Below are positions 31,012 to 39,886 of a stretch of 41,527 nucleotides of DNA, piece by piece. The stretch is from positions 1-41,527 of the IMG/VR virus record IMGVR_UViG_3300025151_005484, one strand, 5' to 3'. Below the pieces are notes generated by a model. It worked only from the letters and a program-made list of their open reading frames with translations, was not told the origin of the DNA and ran no database searches. The position numbers were made by a program, and so were the translations under genes. This stretch comes from a virus. Positions within the stretch are counted from its first letter, which is position 1; the number at the start of each line of letters is the position of its first letter.

Positions 31012-32112
31012 ATGGATTATACAATAAATTATAAAAATCTTTTAAATGCTTTCGTTGACGAAAGTAGTGCGTATTCTTTGGATGTAAAAAATAGGTTATA
31101 CGATGTTTTTCTATATCATAGTATGGGTCTTGTTGAGGAGTCTATGTTTTCAAGAAACTATAAAACAGGCACTTTTGGGACAAACCCCAACGGTAATTTA
31201 ATGGGTATACCTAATAAAATAATAAGTAGAATAACCACTTATTATGAAACAGTTAAAACTAATATAAGTGCAGAAACTACTACAATACAAAGTAAATTAA
31301 ATTTAGCCAACCCTACAGAACCCGAAAAACAATATGTAAAAAATGTTTTATATAATACATTAGAAACCCAACTAAATAATACGGTAACAGAAGTTATGAC
31401 TTTAGTTAATAATCTTAGAGATTCACAACATAAACTAACTACCACAGCGGACAAACTTAATTTTATCACCAACCCAAATAGTGATGTTGGTTATTTTGAC
31501 GGACAATACCTAAACCCAAATGGAGGTAGAGTAATAGCATTCCAATTAACAGCTACTACTGCTCTAAATAGAGTAACAACTAACTATAATACAACTAATG
31601 GGTATTTAAATACTTTTATACTTAACCATGTTAATTCTGCATTTCCTAAAAATTATCCTAGTGGTGGTGAATATATTTTCTTTAGTCCAGTAATATACAC
31701 AAATGAAGCTATTTCTTTTACATTTGATAATAGACCAGAATTACAAAAGTTACTTAGTTATAGAAAAAGTACACTGTATGATGATTTAACCAATATTGAC
31801 CCACTAGGTATTACTGGTATCACCCCAGTTACAATACGAGTATTTAAACCACAATTAAATAATGCGGTAAAAGAATGGATAGATTATGATACAAGTTTAA
31901 TGATTTCTAGATTTACAAGTAATTTAGATGGTGGTTATGAAACATTTAAGGGTGTTATAAATAGATATTATTCTGATTTTAACGTGGGATATAAAATTAA
32001 TACGGGAGCAACCGCAGAAAATATAGTCAGAGTTAATTTAAGAGATAAAAACATGGGAATTAGTGACAGTAAGTTCAATTATAAACTACTAAATCAACTA
32101 TATATTAGTTAA
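31012..32112 (+). CDS. Baseplate-associated protein of unknown function
   Basis: 366 residues; no family recognised. The N-terminal 100 residues are mixed (LLNAFVDESSAYSLDVKNRL), then a helical stretch (TTYYETVKTNISAETTTIQS, LETQLNNTVTEVMTLVNNLR) with coiled-coil character, then a beta-rich half with INRYYSDFNVGYKIN near the end. Thr and Asn are abundant, typical of tail structural proteins. It lies 10 nt after the large baseplate protein and 5 nt before the LysM-like gene, so it is in the same operon and almost certainly part of the wedge or hub. Confidence 0.65.
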   Translation: MDYTINYKNLLNAFVDESSAYSLDVKNRLYDVFLYHSMGLVEESMFSRNYKTGTFGTNPNGNLMGIPNKIISRITTYYETVKTNISAETTTIQSKLNLANPTEPEKQYVKNVLYNTLETQLNNTVTEVMTLVNNLRDSQHKLTTTADKLNFITNPNSDVGYFDGQYLNPNGGRVIAFQLTATTALNRVTTNYNTTNGYLNTFILNHVNSAFPKNYPSGGEYIFFSPVIYTNEAISFTFDNRPELQKLLSYRKSTLYDDLTNIDPLGITGITPVTIRVFKPQLNNAVKEWIDYDTSLMISRFTSNLDGGYETFKGVINRYYSDFNVGYKINTGATAENIVRVNLRDKNMGISDSKFNYKLLNQLYIS

Positions 32113-32117
32113 GGGAT

Positions 32118-32435
32118 ATGAGTTACTACAATAGATATAACGAATTTATTATTAATGGAGATTATGTAATGGTCCCTAGTATAACCCTTACACCAAAATC
32201 TAGTGATAGAAAAATAGTTTATAAAGTGGGAAAAACTAGGTTAGACAAACTATCCGACCAATTTTATGGTTCACCATTCTATGGGTGGCTTATCATGCAA
32301 GCAAATCCAACATACGGTGGACAAGAGTGGAACATACCTGACGGTACGATTATAACAGTACCATTCCCATTAATGCAATCACTAGAGGACTATAAATCTA
32401 AATTAGACCAACACTTCCTCTATTATGGCAGATAG
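32118..32435 (+). CDS. 53: LysM-like baseplate wedge protein (gp53-like)
   Basis: 105 residues. The second half is a LysM-type fold: YKVGKTRLDKLSDQFYGSPFYGWLIMQANP followed by IPDGTIITVPFPL, the pattern of T4 gp53 C-terminal domains and of the tail protein X family. In these proteins the domain packs inside the baseplate rather than binding cell wall. It is shorter than T4 gp53 (196 residues), consisting of a short beta start plus LysM only. Its last 11 nt overlap the hub gene start. Good match to the fold; naming as gp53 follows gene order. Confidence 0.75.
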   Translation: MSYYNRYNEFIINGDYVMVPSITLTPKSSDRKIVYKVGKTRLDKLSDQFYGSPFYGWLIMQANPTYGGQEWNIPDGTIITVPFPLMQSLEDYKSKLDQHFLYYGR

Positions 32436-35400
32436 TTTAAATTCAGGTAATATATTAACCACACAAATAGGTGGTAACGTTGTATCAATTGACCCTAATA
32501 AAATAGTTGGGTCTGACGGAGTTATAAAAGATAGGTTAGTAAATCAAGAAGATTTTGTGATGTATGCTAATCTTACAGCAAAAATATTTCCTAGAAGTAA
32601 ATTATTGGTGGGAGCAGCAGCGGGTGATGAAATTCGTGTAGAAATAGCAGACGGAGAACTAAATTTTTTAAAACCAAAAGGTAAGGATTCTTTTGACTCT
32701 GACTGGACAGAAGCTTTCACTAACCCAGATGTAAATCAAAAAATAAAAACTAAAACAAAAGAAGGTGTTACAACATCTACCAGTATAAATAACCAAAACG
32801 ACTTTCAGGGTTTTGGTATAACTTCTATAAGTATTAAAATTAATGCATCTTATATACCACAGGTAACTATAAACTTTACCGATGTTAGGGGAAAAACTTT
32901 ATTTGAACAAGCCAAAGTCAACACACCCTACACCGCATTTTTTCATCTACCATACCCAACATTTTTTCTAACACTTAAAGGTTACTACGGGAAAGCGGTA
33001 CAATATCAGTTAACATTAGAAAAATTTATATCTCGTTTTGACCCAGCATCTGGTGATTACTTGGTAACATGTGATTTTAAAGGTAATCATATAGCAATGT
33101 TAAGGGATATAAATATGCATGAAGCAGTGACTGCACCTTACCTATACCCAACTAGACAAGACCCAAAAAGTGGTAATATACAGATGACCAAAGGTAGACA
33201 AATATTGGGTGAGGTATATAGAGAATACTATTCCAAAGGACTAATTAATGAAAATATATTTAATAACCAATATACTACAGTTGAATTAATAGAAAAAATA
33301 CAATCTATTGATAATGATATGGCACAGGTTTTCGGACAAGCTAGTTTAGAGAGTACAACCCATAAATTAGAATACGAAGAAACTTTAGAAAAATTTAAAA
33401 AAGCTGTAATTGGTAAAAAAGGATGGGTTGGAAAATACTTAGATACGTCCCCTAATGGTAGAAGAAATGTCACCGTGAACGAACCACCATTTCCACCAAC
33501 ACCAGGACAACCAAATCCAACCACACCAAATACAGGAAGAACTATAATAACACAAGCCTATCCCTTAAAAGGAATGTCTGCGGCTACATCAGAAACTGAC
33601 CCTGCAACTAGAAAAGAAAAACAAGACAAGTTAATAGAAGAAGCTAAAAATGCCTTAGAAGCAGTAGTAAAAAAATACGTTAAATTATTACAACAAAACC
33701 CAACTTTTAAAGCAAGAAGTAACATAGAAGGTGGTAAATATTCTGTCGCCACTAGATTTAGTGACCCAACGTATGATATTTTTGAAAACTCACAAATTAA
33801 AGGTAGCGTACAAATAGGTGGGATAACAACTCAATTACCACCAGGACAAGCACCTTGGTTTATGTTTGAAGGTGATACAGATAGTTTTTTATTTATATGG
33901 ACTACAACTAAAAGAATGTTTGAGACCAAAGCAAAGTCCATGGCTGAAGACTTAAGTAAAAAACTTAATGGTAGATTACAAAAAGCGATAGGATTTAAAC
34001 CAACAATAAGAAATGTTTTTGCTATAATATTAGCGGGAGCAGATACTTTTTTAAAACTACTTGATGACGTACATACAGATGCTTTTGCACAAAGACAAAA
34101 CGAACAAAGATTAGCAGCAGCAGTTTCATCAGACGACTCCAACGCAACCAACCAAATAGTATATCCGTGGCCCCAATATTATAAAATTGAAGAACAAGAA
34201 AAAGGTGGTAACTGTACTACAACTAATTCTGTTTTAACATATCCTGGTTCTTCAGACGTAATAGCTCAAACATTAGCTAATAATCCAAAGATATGGCCTG
34301 AAGTAGAATTTGTAGAAGAATATACTAAAGCAACTAATTATAAATTTAGTTTATTTAACCCAACAGTAGCTAATGAAAGTGTCGATAAAGACTGGACACC
34401 AATAACCGTGTATGATTGGCCACCACTAGAAACACCATATTTTAGTTTAGAAGATTTGGATATATGGTTTGAACTATTAGATAGAGCTCAAAGAGTTGTT
34501 GTAAATGGTGGACTATCATCTAGATATGCTGGACAAGTAGGTACACCAACAAATAGTTTAATAGGTGACTCGATAGTTGAATTAGCAAAGTATGACGCAT
34601 TAAATCTATACCAAAGAATTAAAAATTATAGTACACAAAAACAAGTTTTTATGGACTTAGGTGGTGGTACCGGTATAAACTCTGGGTACGTCCAAATACT
34701 AAACATTCTACAAGAGGCAGACCCATTTAGATTTGAAATATATGCTAAGTACGGAGTGATTACCCCATATAACATAAAACCAACCTATACTTTAAATTTT
34801 AATAAATCTAGATTTACAGTTAAAAATCAAAATTTCGAAACTAACACTGAAGCTTTAAAACAAGGAAAAAGTAATGGGTTATATGATTTAGCACCTTGTA
34901 TTTTTGGTAATTGGGTTAGAAATAATTTTGCGAATGGTGATACATTAGGTAGTAACGATTTTTTTGATATAAGTAAAAATGTACAATATGATATAAATGA
35001 AAAAAATGTATTGGCTGACACATGGAGTACCCTTTATTTAATAAGAGAAAGGTATACAAAGTCTAAGTTTATTGATGAAGACCAAGAAAAACTAATAGAA
35101 AGAAAAAACAATTCTAATGCTTTAAACACTCTTACTACCGCAAACCAAGCATATGAATCTTTCACTGAACATAAATTTATAACTGAAGGGGAAGTACACG
35201 GGTTTCCAACCGTATCAACAATCCCACCTAGTGGGGGGACAAATACACAAACACCACCTGTAAGATTAACATCGATGTTAAATACACCTTACTTTATAAA
35301 TGCTTTAGTTGCGGGTACAGAAGCTGATAAAGTAGGTGTTGCAGAACCTTATACACAAGCGGCATACCTATTTTTAAATTCATTACCCCTACCTACACTA

Positions 35401-38400
35401 AGAGAAAAAGTCTTATATAAAGATGGTGATAACTATGAATTTGGTAACTACATATCACAAATGTTTAACCAAATGCCTGCTATCCATAATTTACCAATTT
35501 CTTTAATATTAAGAATAGGTTCAGTTTGGTGGAGGTACAAAACAGAAGTACAAACACAAGTAGACCCACTAAATTCTATTTGGGGTAATGTTGGTTTTGT
35601 ACCACCTTTAGGGTATACCGGACCAAGTAGTATTTATGAAACAGCTTTAAACGCACCAAACTACTACACATTTTTAACTAGTAATGATGGTGGTATGACA
35701 ACATCAGGACCATACCCTTACGTAAGTCAAGAAAGTAACGCTTCTAATACTATTATGCAAGTAGGTGTTTATCCAGCATTAATTAACGCTATACAATTTA
35801 TAGCTAGTAATAATAATAGTTATACTAACATTGGTGTGGGACAACAACTAAATAATTTAATAGACCCAGGAGGTAACGCTGTACTAACCATAGAACCTAA
35901 TAGTAATATTAATTACACATCATCTGATGGTGTTGATGTAAAATTTTATAGTGTTTACCTAAGTTCATCTAACATAACAGACCCAGCATTTGGAATAGAC
36001 ACACCTAACGCACCTCAAGCAAATAGATATACTGTACTATTCCCGTCATCCGGTGGGTTAAACCAAACTGATGCAAGTACATACGACGCACCAACCTATG
36101 GTAACCCAGCTTTACACAATGGAGCTACTAGAATTTTATGGGGAGCATCCAATTATGGGTACTTTGAACATCAAGCATCGTACCAGTCTGGACCGGGAGA
36201 ATATTTTAAAATGATTGATAATACAAAAAACGAACAAGAAGCTTGGAGTTTTAATGAACAATCTATATATGAAACAATTGAAGTTCTTAGAGGTGTATTT
36301 AACAAAGAACAATTGGATGAGTTTGAACAAAAATTTTTAGTTTTTTCTAGACCAGAAAGTTCTACAGATTTAGGCGGTTCTTTAAAAAGTATAATTAAAG
36401 AATTAGTTGTTGTTGAAAACACTTGGGTTAACATGGTAACAAATAGCCCAGTTACTCCAACCAGTAAAATATTAGCCGAAGCACAACTTTTAAAATTTAA
36501 TAATACTATGTTTCAGTTTTTAAATAAGAAAGTAGAATACATCCACAGAAGTACAACAAACTTAGACTTGGTAATAAATAATGAAACATTACTACAAAGA
36601 TTACATCTAATCAATGACATCAATAATAATGATTCTGATGATTATAATAACATAACTGAAATATATGGTAGTTACAGTAATGGACAAGCAATCCCATTAG
36701 CTGGTGGATTCTTTCCAGCAGGTAATGTAGAACACCAAACAATGAGACTTGAAGTGGGGGAGTTTTACCCAGACAACTCAAACCAGTTTAATATGTTAAT
36801 TCCAGCTGACCAGTCAAACCCCATGTATAATTTTTTCCAAACTATTAATAATATAACCCCAGATGGGATGGAATTTAACACTAATAATATTAAATTGTTT
36901 GCTCCTTTTATTAAGTTGTATGCAAGTTACGTTAGTTTAAATGGGGCCACTCCAGCTAGTACATTCTTAAATATTTTTATGAATGACGTAATTAGTTCAC
37001 AACAAACCCAATCGATTTATATTAATAATCTATTAACTGAATTACAAAAAAGTATAAAACAAAACTTAGAAACTGATGATGTTACAATAGATGTTGTTAC
37101 TGATGATAGACCAGAACTTAAATCAGATGAAATAAAATTAGAACTATATAATCAATTTAAAACAATAAACGATAGGTGGGTTTCTGGAACTAATTTAACC
37201 GACCAAACACTTTTTGAAAAGTTTTTATTTTTAGATAGAGCAAATCAGGACATAGGAGATGAAGCCATAATTAATATTTGGGACATACTACAATTAGATT
37301 CACCATTTACGGACACCAATTCCAAAACCCTAACACAAAGTGTCTCAAGTTATTTAAGTATTATATTAGCTAATAACTATTTTAATTTTATACCGTTACC
37401 TTCTTATATAAATTTCTTTAATGTAGAAAAAAAAGGTACAGACACACAAGCTCAAGGAAATGCTATGTTTGGGACATTTAAAACAGTAGATTTTATAGAC
37501 TCAGCACCAGCTTTTCTATGTCAGTATGTTGGTAAACCTTCATCACAACTAAACGCAAAAACACCAAATAATGGGTATAATAATGACTCTTTTAATTATA
37601 ACTCACCTAACTCACCTTTAATAACACAAGAGTGTGGTAATAAAGAACAATCAAATAAAGTGATGGGATTCAATGTAGACTTTGGTATACCTAACCAAAA
37701 CATTTTTGAATCAATAACACTAGACCAATCACAATTTCAAAATACCTCCGAGAGTTTTAAGATACTACAAAGTATGGCAGATTCAGGTGGAGGAAATTCT
37801 ACATCACCAGCATCAGTCTCTTTATTTAATGTATATGCTAGTAGGTCCTATACCGCAAGAGTAACATGTGTTGGAAATGTAACGATACAACCAACACAAT
37901 ACTTCCAACTAAGATACTTACCTATGTTTAATGGACCTTATTTAATTATTAATGTTGAACATGAAATTAGACCAAATAGTATAGAAACAACTTTTGAAGG
38001 TGTTAGAGTTCCAAAACCAACTCTACCAGCTATAAGTGATTTAGTACAAAGAGTTAATGTTAAGTTGTATGAAAAGGCAGAGGACAGACTAGAAAAAATA
38101 CCTATAGATTTATACTATGATGGACTCAGTGCGACAGAAAGTCAGAAAAAACTAAACCCAAATCAAAATAATTATATAGCGACTGGGGTAACCTACGAAA
38201 CCCCACCATTAGACCTTGACAATGTTAGGTGGAATGACGTTACTTTAAGTGCGGGTACATTTATTGTCACACCAAACGAAGACCCAGAAAAACAACATTT
38301 AGGTGTTGATATTTGTCCTACTTCGGATAATATAGATTTTGCGAATGATGAAAATGGTGGTATTGAAATTTATCCTTCAGTTTATGGTATAGTGACTAAA

Positions 38401-38751
38401 GTTGTTGATGGGTGTAAGCCATTACAAGAAAGTGAAAGTTGTTCTAAATATGGAAATCATGTTGAAATTAAAACCATTTTAAACACTGACCCACCAGAAG
38501 AAGGAACATCATATTATTTAACTAGATATGCATTTTTAAGAGAAGGTATAACAGTAAATGTGGACGACTCAATACAAAGAGGAGAAGTTGGTCCTGGTGG
38601 AGGAAACAAAGTAATTGGTATAATGGGTAATAGTGGATTATCTAAAAGTACTCATTTACATTTTGAAATAAAAAGAGGGGTAAAACAAGAAGGTAAAATA
38701 GTAGAACACTACTTAAATCCAGCTGAATTCTTACCTAGAACACGTCAATAA
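32425..38751 (+). CDS. Giant baseplate hub with C-terminal M23 peptidase domain
   Basis: 2108 residues, several times the size of T4 gp27 or gp5. A hub-type beta domain begins near 138 (SYIPQVTINFTDVRGKTLFE) and continues to about 230; its apparent partner half lies near 1795-1880 (YTARVTCVGNVTIQPTQYFQL, FNGPYLIINVEHEI), so some 1500 residues look inserted in one hub fold. The C-terminus (about 1940-2100) is an M23/LytM-type metallopeptidase: H1958-x3-D1962 and H2077-x-H2079 (HLHFE) supply zinc and one catalytic His. The second catalytic His, normally in YAHL, is Phe2037 (RYAFL). It likely forms the central spike and digests or binds peptidoglycan at injection. Activity is uncertain because of that change. 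Confidence 0.78.
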   Translation: MADSLNSGNILTTQIGGNVVSIDPNKIVGSDGVIKDRLVNQEDFVMYANLTAKIFPRSKLLVGAAAGDEIRVEIADGELNFLKPKGKDSFDSDWTEAFTNPDVNQKIKTKTKEGVTTSTSINNQNDFQGFGITSISIKINASYIPQVTINFTDVRGKTLFEQAKVNTPYTAFFHLPYPTFFLTLKGYYGKAVQYQLTLEKFISRFDPASGDYLVTCDFKGNHIAMLRDINMHEAVTAPYLYPTRQDPKSGNIQMTKGRQILGEVYREYYSKGLINENIFNNQYTTVELIEKIQSIDNDMAQVFGQASLESTTHKLEYEETLEKFKKAVIGKKGWVGKYLDTSPNGRRNVTVNEPPFPPTPGQPNPTTPNTGRTIITQAYPLKGMSAATSETDPATRKEKQDKLIEEAKNALEAVVKKYVKLLQQNPTFKARSNIEGGKYSVATRFSDPTYDIFENSQIKGSVQIGGITTQLPPGQAPWFMFEGDTDSFLFIWTTTKRMFETKAKSMAEDLSKKLNGRLQKAIGFKPTIRNVFAIILAGADTFLKLLDDVHTDAFAQRQNEQRLAAAVSSDDSNATNQIVYPWPQYYKIEEQEKGGNCTTTNSVLTYPGSSDVIAQTLANNPKIWPEVEFVEEYTKATNYKFSLFNPTVANESVDKDWTPITVYDWPPLETPYFSLEDLDIWFELLDRAQRVVVNGGLSSRYAGQVGTPTNSLIGDSIVELAKYDALNLYQRIKNYSTQKQVFMDLGGGTGINSGYVQILNILQEADPFRFEIYAKYGVITPYNIKPTYTLNFNKSRFTVKNQNFETNTEALKQGKSNGLYDLAPCIFGNWVRNNFANGDTLGSNDFFDISKNVQYDINEKNVLADTWSTLYLIRERYTKSKFIDEDQEKLIERKNNSNALNTLTTANQAYESFTEHKFITEGEVHGFPTVSTIPPSGGTNTQTPPVRLTSMLNTPYFINALVAGTEADKVGVAEPYTQAAYLFLNSLPLPTLREKVLYKDGDNYEFGNYISQMFNQMPAIHNLPISLILRIGSVWWRYKTEVQTQVDPLNSIWGNVGFVPPLGYTGPSSIYETALNAPNYYTFLTSNDGGMTTSGPYPYVSQESNASNTIMQVGVYPALINAIQFIASNNNSYTNIGVGQQLNNLIDPGGNAVLTIEPNSNINYTSSDGVDVKFYSVYLSSSNITDPAFGIDTPNAPQANRYTVLFPSSGGLNQTDASTYDAPTYGNPALHNGATRILWGASNYGYFEHQASYQSGPGEYFKMIDNTKNEQEAWSFNEQSIYETIEVLRGVFNKEQLDEFEQKFLVFSRPESSTDLGGSLKSIIKELVVVENTWVNMVTNSPVTPTSKILAEAQLLKFNNTMFQFLNKKVEYIHRSTTNLDLVINNETLLQRLHLINDINNNDSDDYNNITEIYGSYSNGQAIPLAGGFFPAGNVEHQTMRLEVGEFYPDNSNQFNMLIPADQSNPMYNFFQTINNITPDGMEFNTNNIKLFAPFIKLYASYVSLNGATPASTFLNIFMNDVISSQQTQSIYINNLLTELQKSIKQNLETDDVTIDVVTDDRPELKSDEIKLELYNQFKTINDRWVSGTNLTDQTLFEKFLFLDRANQDIGDEAIINIWDILQLDSPFTDTNSKTLTQSVSSYLSIILANNYFNFIPLPSYINFFNVEKKGTDTQAQGNAMFGTFKTVDFIDSAPAFLCQYVGKPSSQLNAKTPNNGYNNDSFNYNSPNSPLITQECGNKEQSNKVMGFNVDFGIPNQNIFESITLDQSQFQNTSESFKILQSMADSGGGNSTSPASVSLFNVYASRSYTARVTCVGNVTIQPTQYFQLRYLPMFNGPYLIINVEHEIRPNSIETTFEGVRVPKPTLPAISDLVQRVNVKLYEKAEDRLEKIPIDLYYDGLSATESQKKLNPNQNNYIATGVTYETPPLDLDNVRWNDVTLSAGTFIVTPNEDPEKQHLGVDICPTSDNIDFANDENGGIEIYPSVYGIVTKVVDGCKPLQESESCSKYGNHVEIKTILNTDPPEEGTSYYLTRYAFLREGITVNVDDSIQRGEVGPGGGNKVIGIMGNSGLSKSTHLHFEIKRGVKQEGKIVEHYLNPAEFLPRTRQ

Positions 38752-38783
38752 TAGATAATATTGACTATTAATGAATTTACGTA

Positions 38784-38791
38784 TATTTATA
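38784..38791 (+). promoter_or_regulatory. Late-type TATTTATA box
   Basis: GTATATTTATAGGTATAC ends 17 nt before the ATG at 38809, supporting that start over the TTG at 38761. Confidence 0.48.
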
Positions 38792-38808
38792 GGTATACTA
38801 AACATATT

Positions 38809-39048
38809 ATGATAACAGAACAACTTAGACAAAAATTAGGAAATTTTTTATGTAAAAAAACAGATAATATTGTTGAAAACGGACAAACACCCGAAGGACA
38901 ACAAGTTTGTGATTTAGATACTGGTATTTGTTATACTATTAGAAGTAGAGATGGTTTAATAGAAAGAGTAGAAAATAGTATTAGAGTTAATAGAAAAGTA
39001 CAAGTAGAATCCCCATCCGGACAAGTAAAACAATTATTAAATGGCTAA
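38809..39048 (+). CDS. Small hypothetical protein
   Basis: 79 residues from the ATG at 38809. It starts MITEQLRQKLGNFLCKKT, a short amphipathic helix loosely like the tag in other proteins here, followed by a compact middle with three cysteines in all (one in FLCKKT, two in QVCDLDTGICYTI) and a basic beta C-terminus (RVNRKVQVESPSGQVKQLL). Its end overlaps the next start by 8 nt, so the two are translationally coupled. No family recognised. Confidence 0.6.
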   Translation: MITEQLRQKLGNFLCKKTDNIVENGQTPEGQQVCDLDTGICYTIRSRDGLIERVENSIRVNRKVQVESPSGQVKQLLNG

Positions 39049-39796
39049 AGAAGTAGAAAAATCTATCCTAGAAGAACTTAAAAGATTTAATCAAATCAGT
39101 CACAATAGTGATAATTTGAATGAACAAAGAATTAGTGCTATTGGTGATAATATTGGTGGTCTTAGCAATCTTGGTATGGGAAGTCATGTCGAAAGATTAG
39201 CGAAAAAATTTGGTATGGAAATGGCTGAACAAGAAGCCCCAGAATTAGAAGATGAAGAATTAGAAGTTGATACTGAAGAAGTACCGGTTGAAGATGAAGG
39301 TGGTGAAGAGGATGTGGCTGTTGAAGATGAAATGGATTTAGATACTGATATAGATACTGATATGGGTACTGAAGAAGACACTACAGAACTTGATGTTACT
39401 GATTTGGTGAGTAAACAAGATGAGGTAAATACAGAACTATCCGACCAAAAAGATATATTATCTAAAAATACACAAAGTCTAGATGATTTAATGACAAAAC
39501 TTTCAGACCTAGAGAACCAACTCTCTTCAATGGAAGAGGTCGCTACTAAAATTAGTAGTCTAGAAGATAAATTAGAAGAATATAGACCAAGAACACCAGA
39601 AGAAAAATTAGGTTTAAGAAAACATGATAGTGGTCCTTATAATAAGACACTAAGTGATTTTTTTACTGACAAAGAAGAAGTATTTGATAAAACTGGTAAA
39701 AAACAATATGTTTTAACTAAAGACGATGTAGAAGACTATAGTGCTGTTGACATCCAAAAAAGTTTCGGAGACCCAGACGCGGAAGACGAAGACTAA
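39041..39796 (+). CDS. Acidic coiled-coil protein, possible scaffold
   Basis: 251 residues. A helical N-terminus (EVEKSILEELKRFNQISHNS) is followed by a low-complexity acidic region (about 65-130) of Glu/Asp/Val/Thr with repeated DTD and EE, then a coiled coil (about 130-185, EVNTELSDQKDILSKNTQSL...QLSSMEEVATKISSLEDKLE) and a conserved-looking C-terminus (TPEEKLGLRKHDSGPYNKT... LSDFFTDKEEVFD). Acidic plus coiled-coil layout is seen in prohead core and scaffolding proteins, but also in others. It lies between a small late gene and gp32; a T4 counterpart is not clear. Confidence 0.63.
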   Translation: MAKEVEKSILEELKRFNQISHNSDNLNEQRISAIGDNIGGLSNLGMGSHVERLAKKFGMEMAEQEAPELEDEELEVDTEEVPVEDEGGEEDVAVEDEMDLDTDIDTDMGTEEDTTELDVTDLVSKQDEVNTELSDQKDILSKNTQSLDDLMTKLSDLENQLSSMEEVATKISSLEDKLEEYRPRTPEEKLGLRKHDSGPYNKTLSDFFTDKEEVFDKTGKKQYVLTKDDVEDYSAVDIQKSFGDPDAEDED

Positions 39797-39813
39797 ACTT
39801 TCCCCCATATTTA

Positions 39814-39845
39814 TTTGACATAACAATAATATATGTGTACATTTA
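39814..39845 (+). promoter_or_regulatory. Candidate host-type promoter of gp32
   Basis: TTTG (39814-39817), 20 nt, TACATTTA (39838-39845), matching TAnnTTTG except the last base. A variant late box TATTTATT (39808-39815) overlaps its -33, so gp32 may be read from both systems. Confidence 0.5.
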
Positions 39846-39886
39846 TACATATGTTTATTAATTAATAATATTTAAAAAAAAAATTT
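39831..39886 (+). promoter_or_regulatory. Hairpin plus AU-only leader of gp32: candidate translational operator
   Basis: An imperfect inverted repeat ATATGTGTA (39831-39839) / TATACATAT (39844-39852) is followed by 33 nt containing only A and T (39854-39886), ending in a run of ten A and TTT before the ATG. T4 gene 32 mRNA has a pseudoknot followed by an unstructured A/U leader to which gp32 binds to stop its own translation; the layout here is similar. The hairpin is transcribed only if the upstream late-type box is used. Confidence 0.42.

Noticed and set aside
38761-38808. TTG start for the 79-residue protein
   Set aside because: The extra residues overlap the TATTTATA box at 38784; the ATG at 38809 is better placed.
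39184-39381. Ser-rich minus-strand frame
   Set aside because: It is the antisense of the acidic low-complexity region.
39361-39420. GATACTGATATAGATACTGAT repeats as a tandem array
   Set aside because: Short codon-level redundancy for Asp-Thr-Asp in an acidic region, not a structured repeat or CRISPR.
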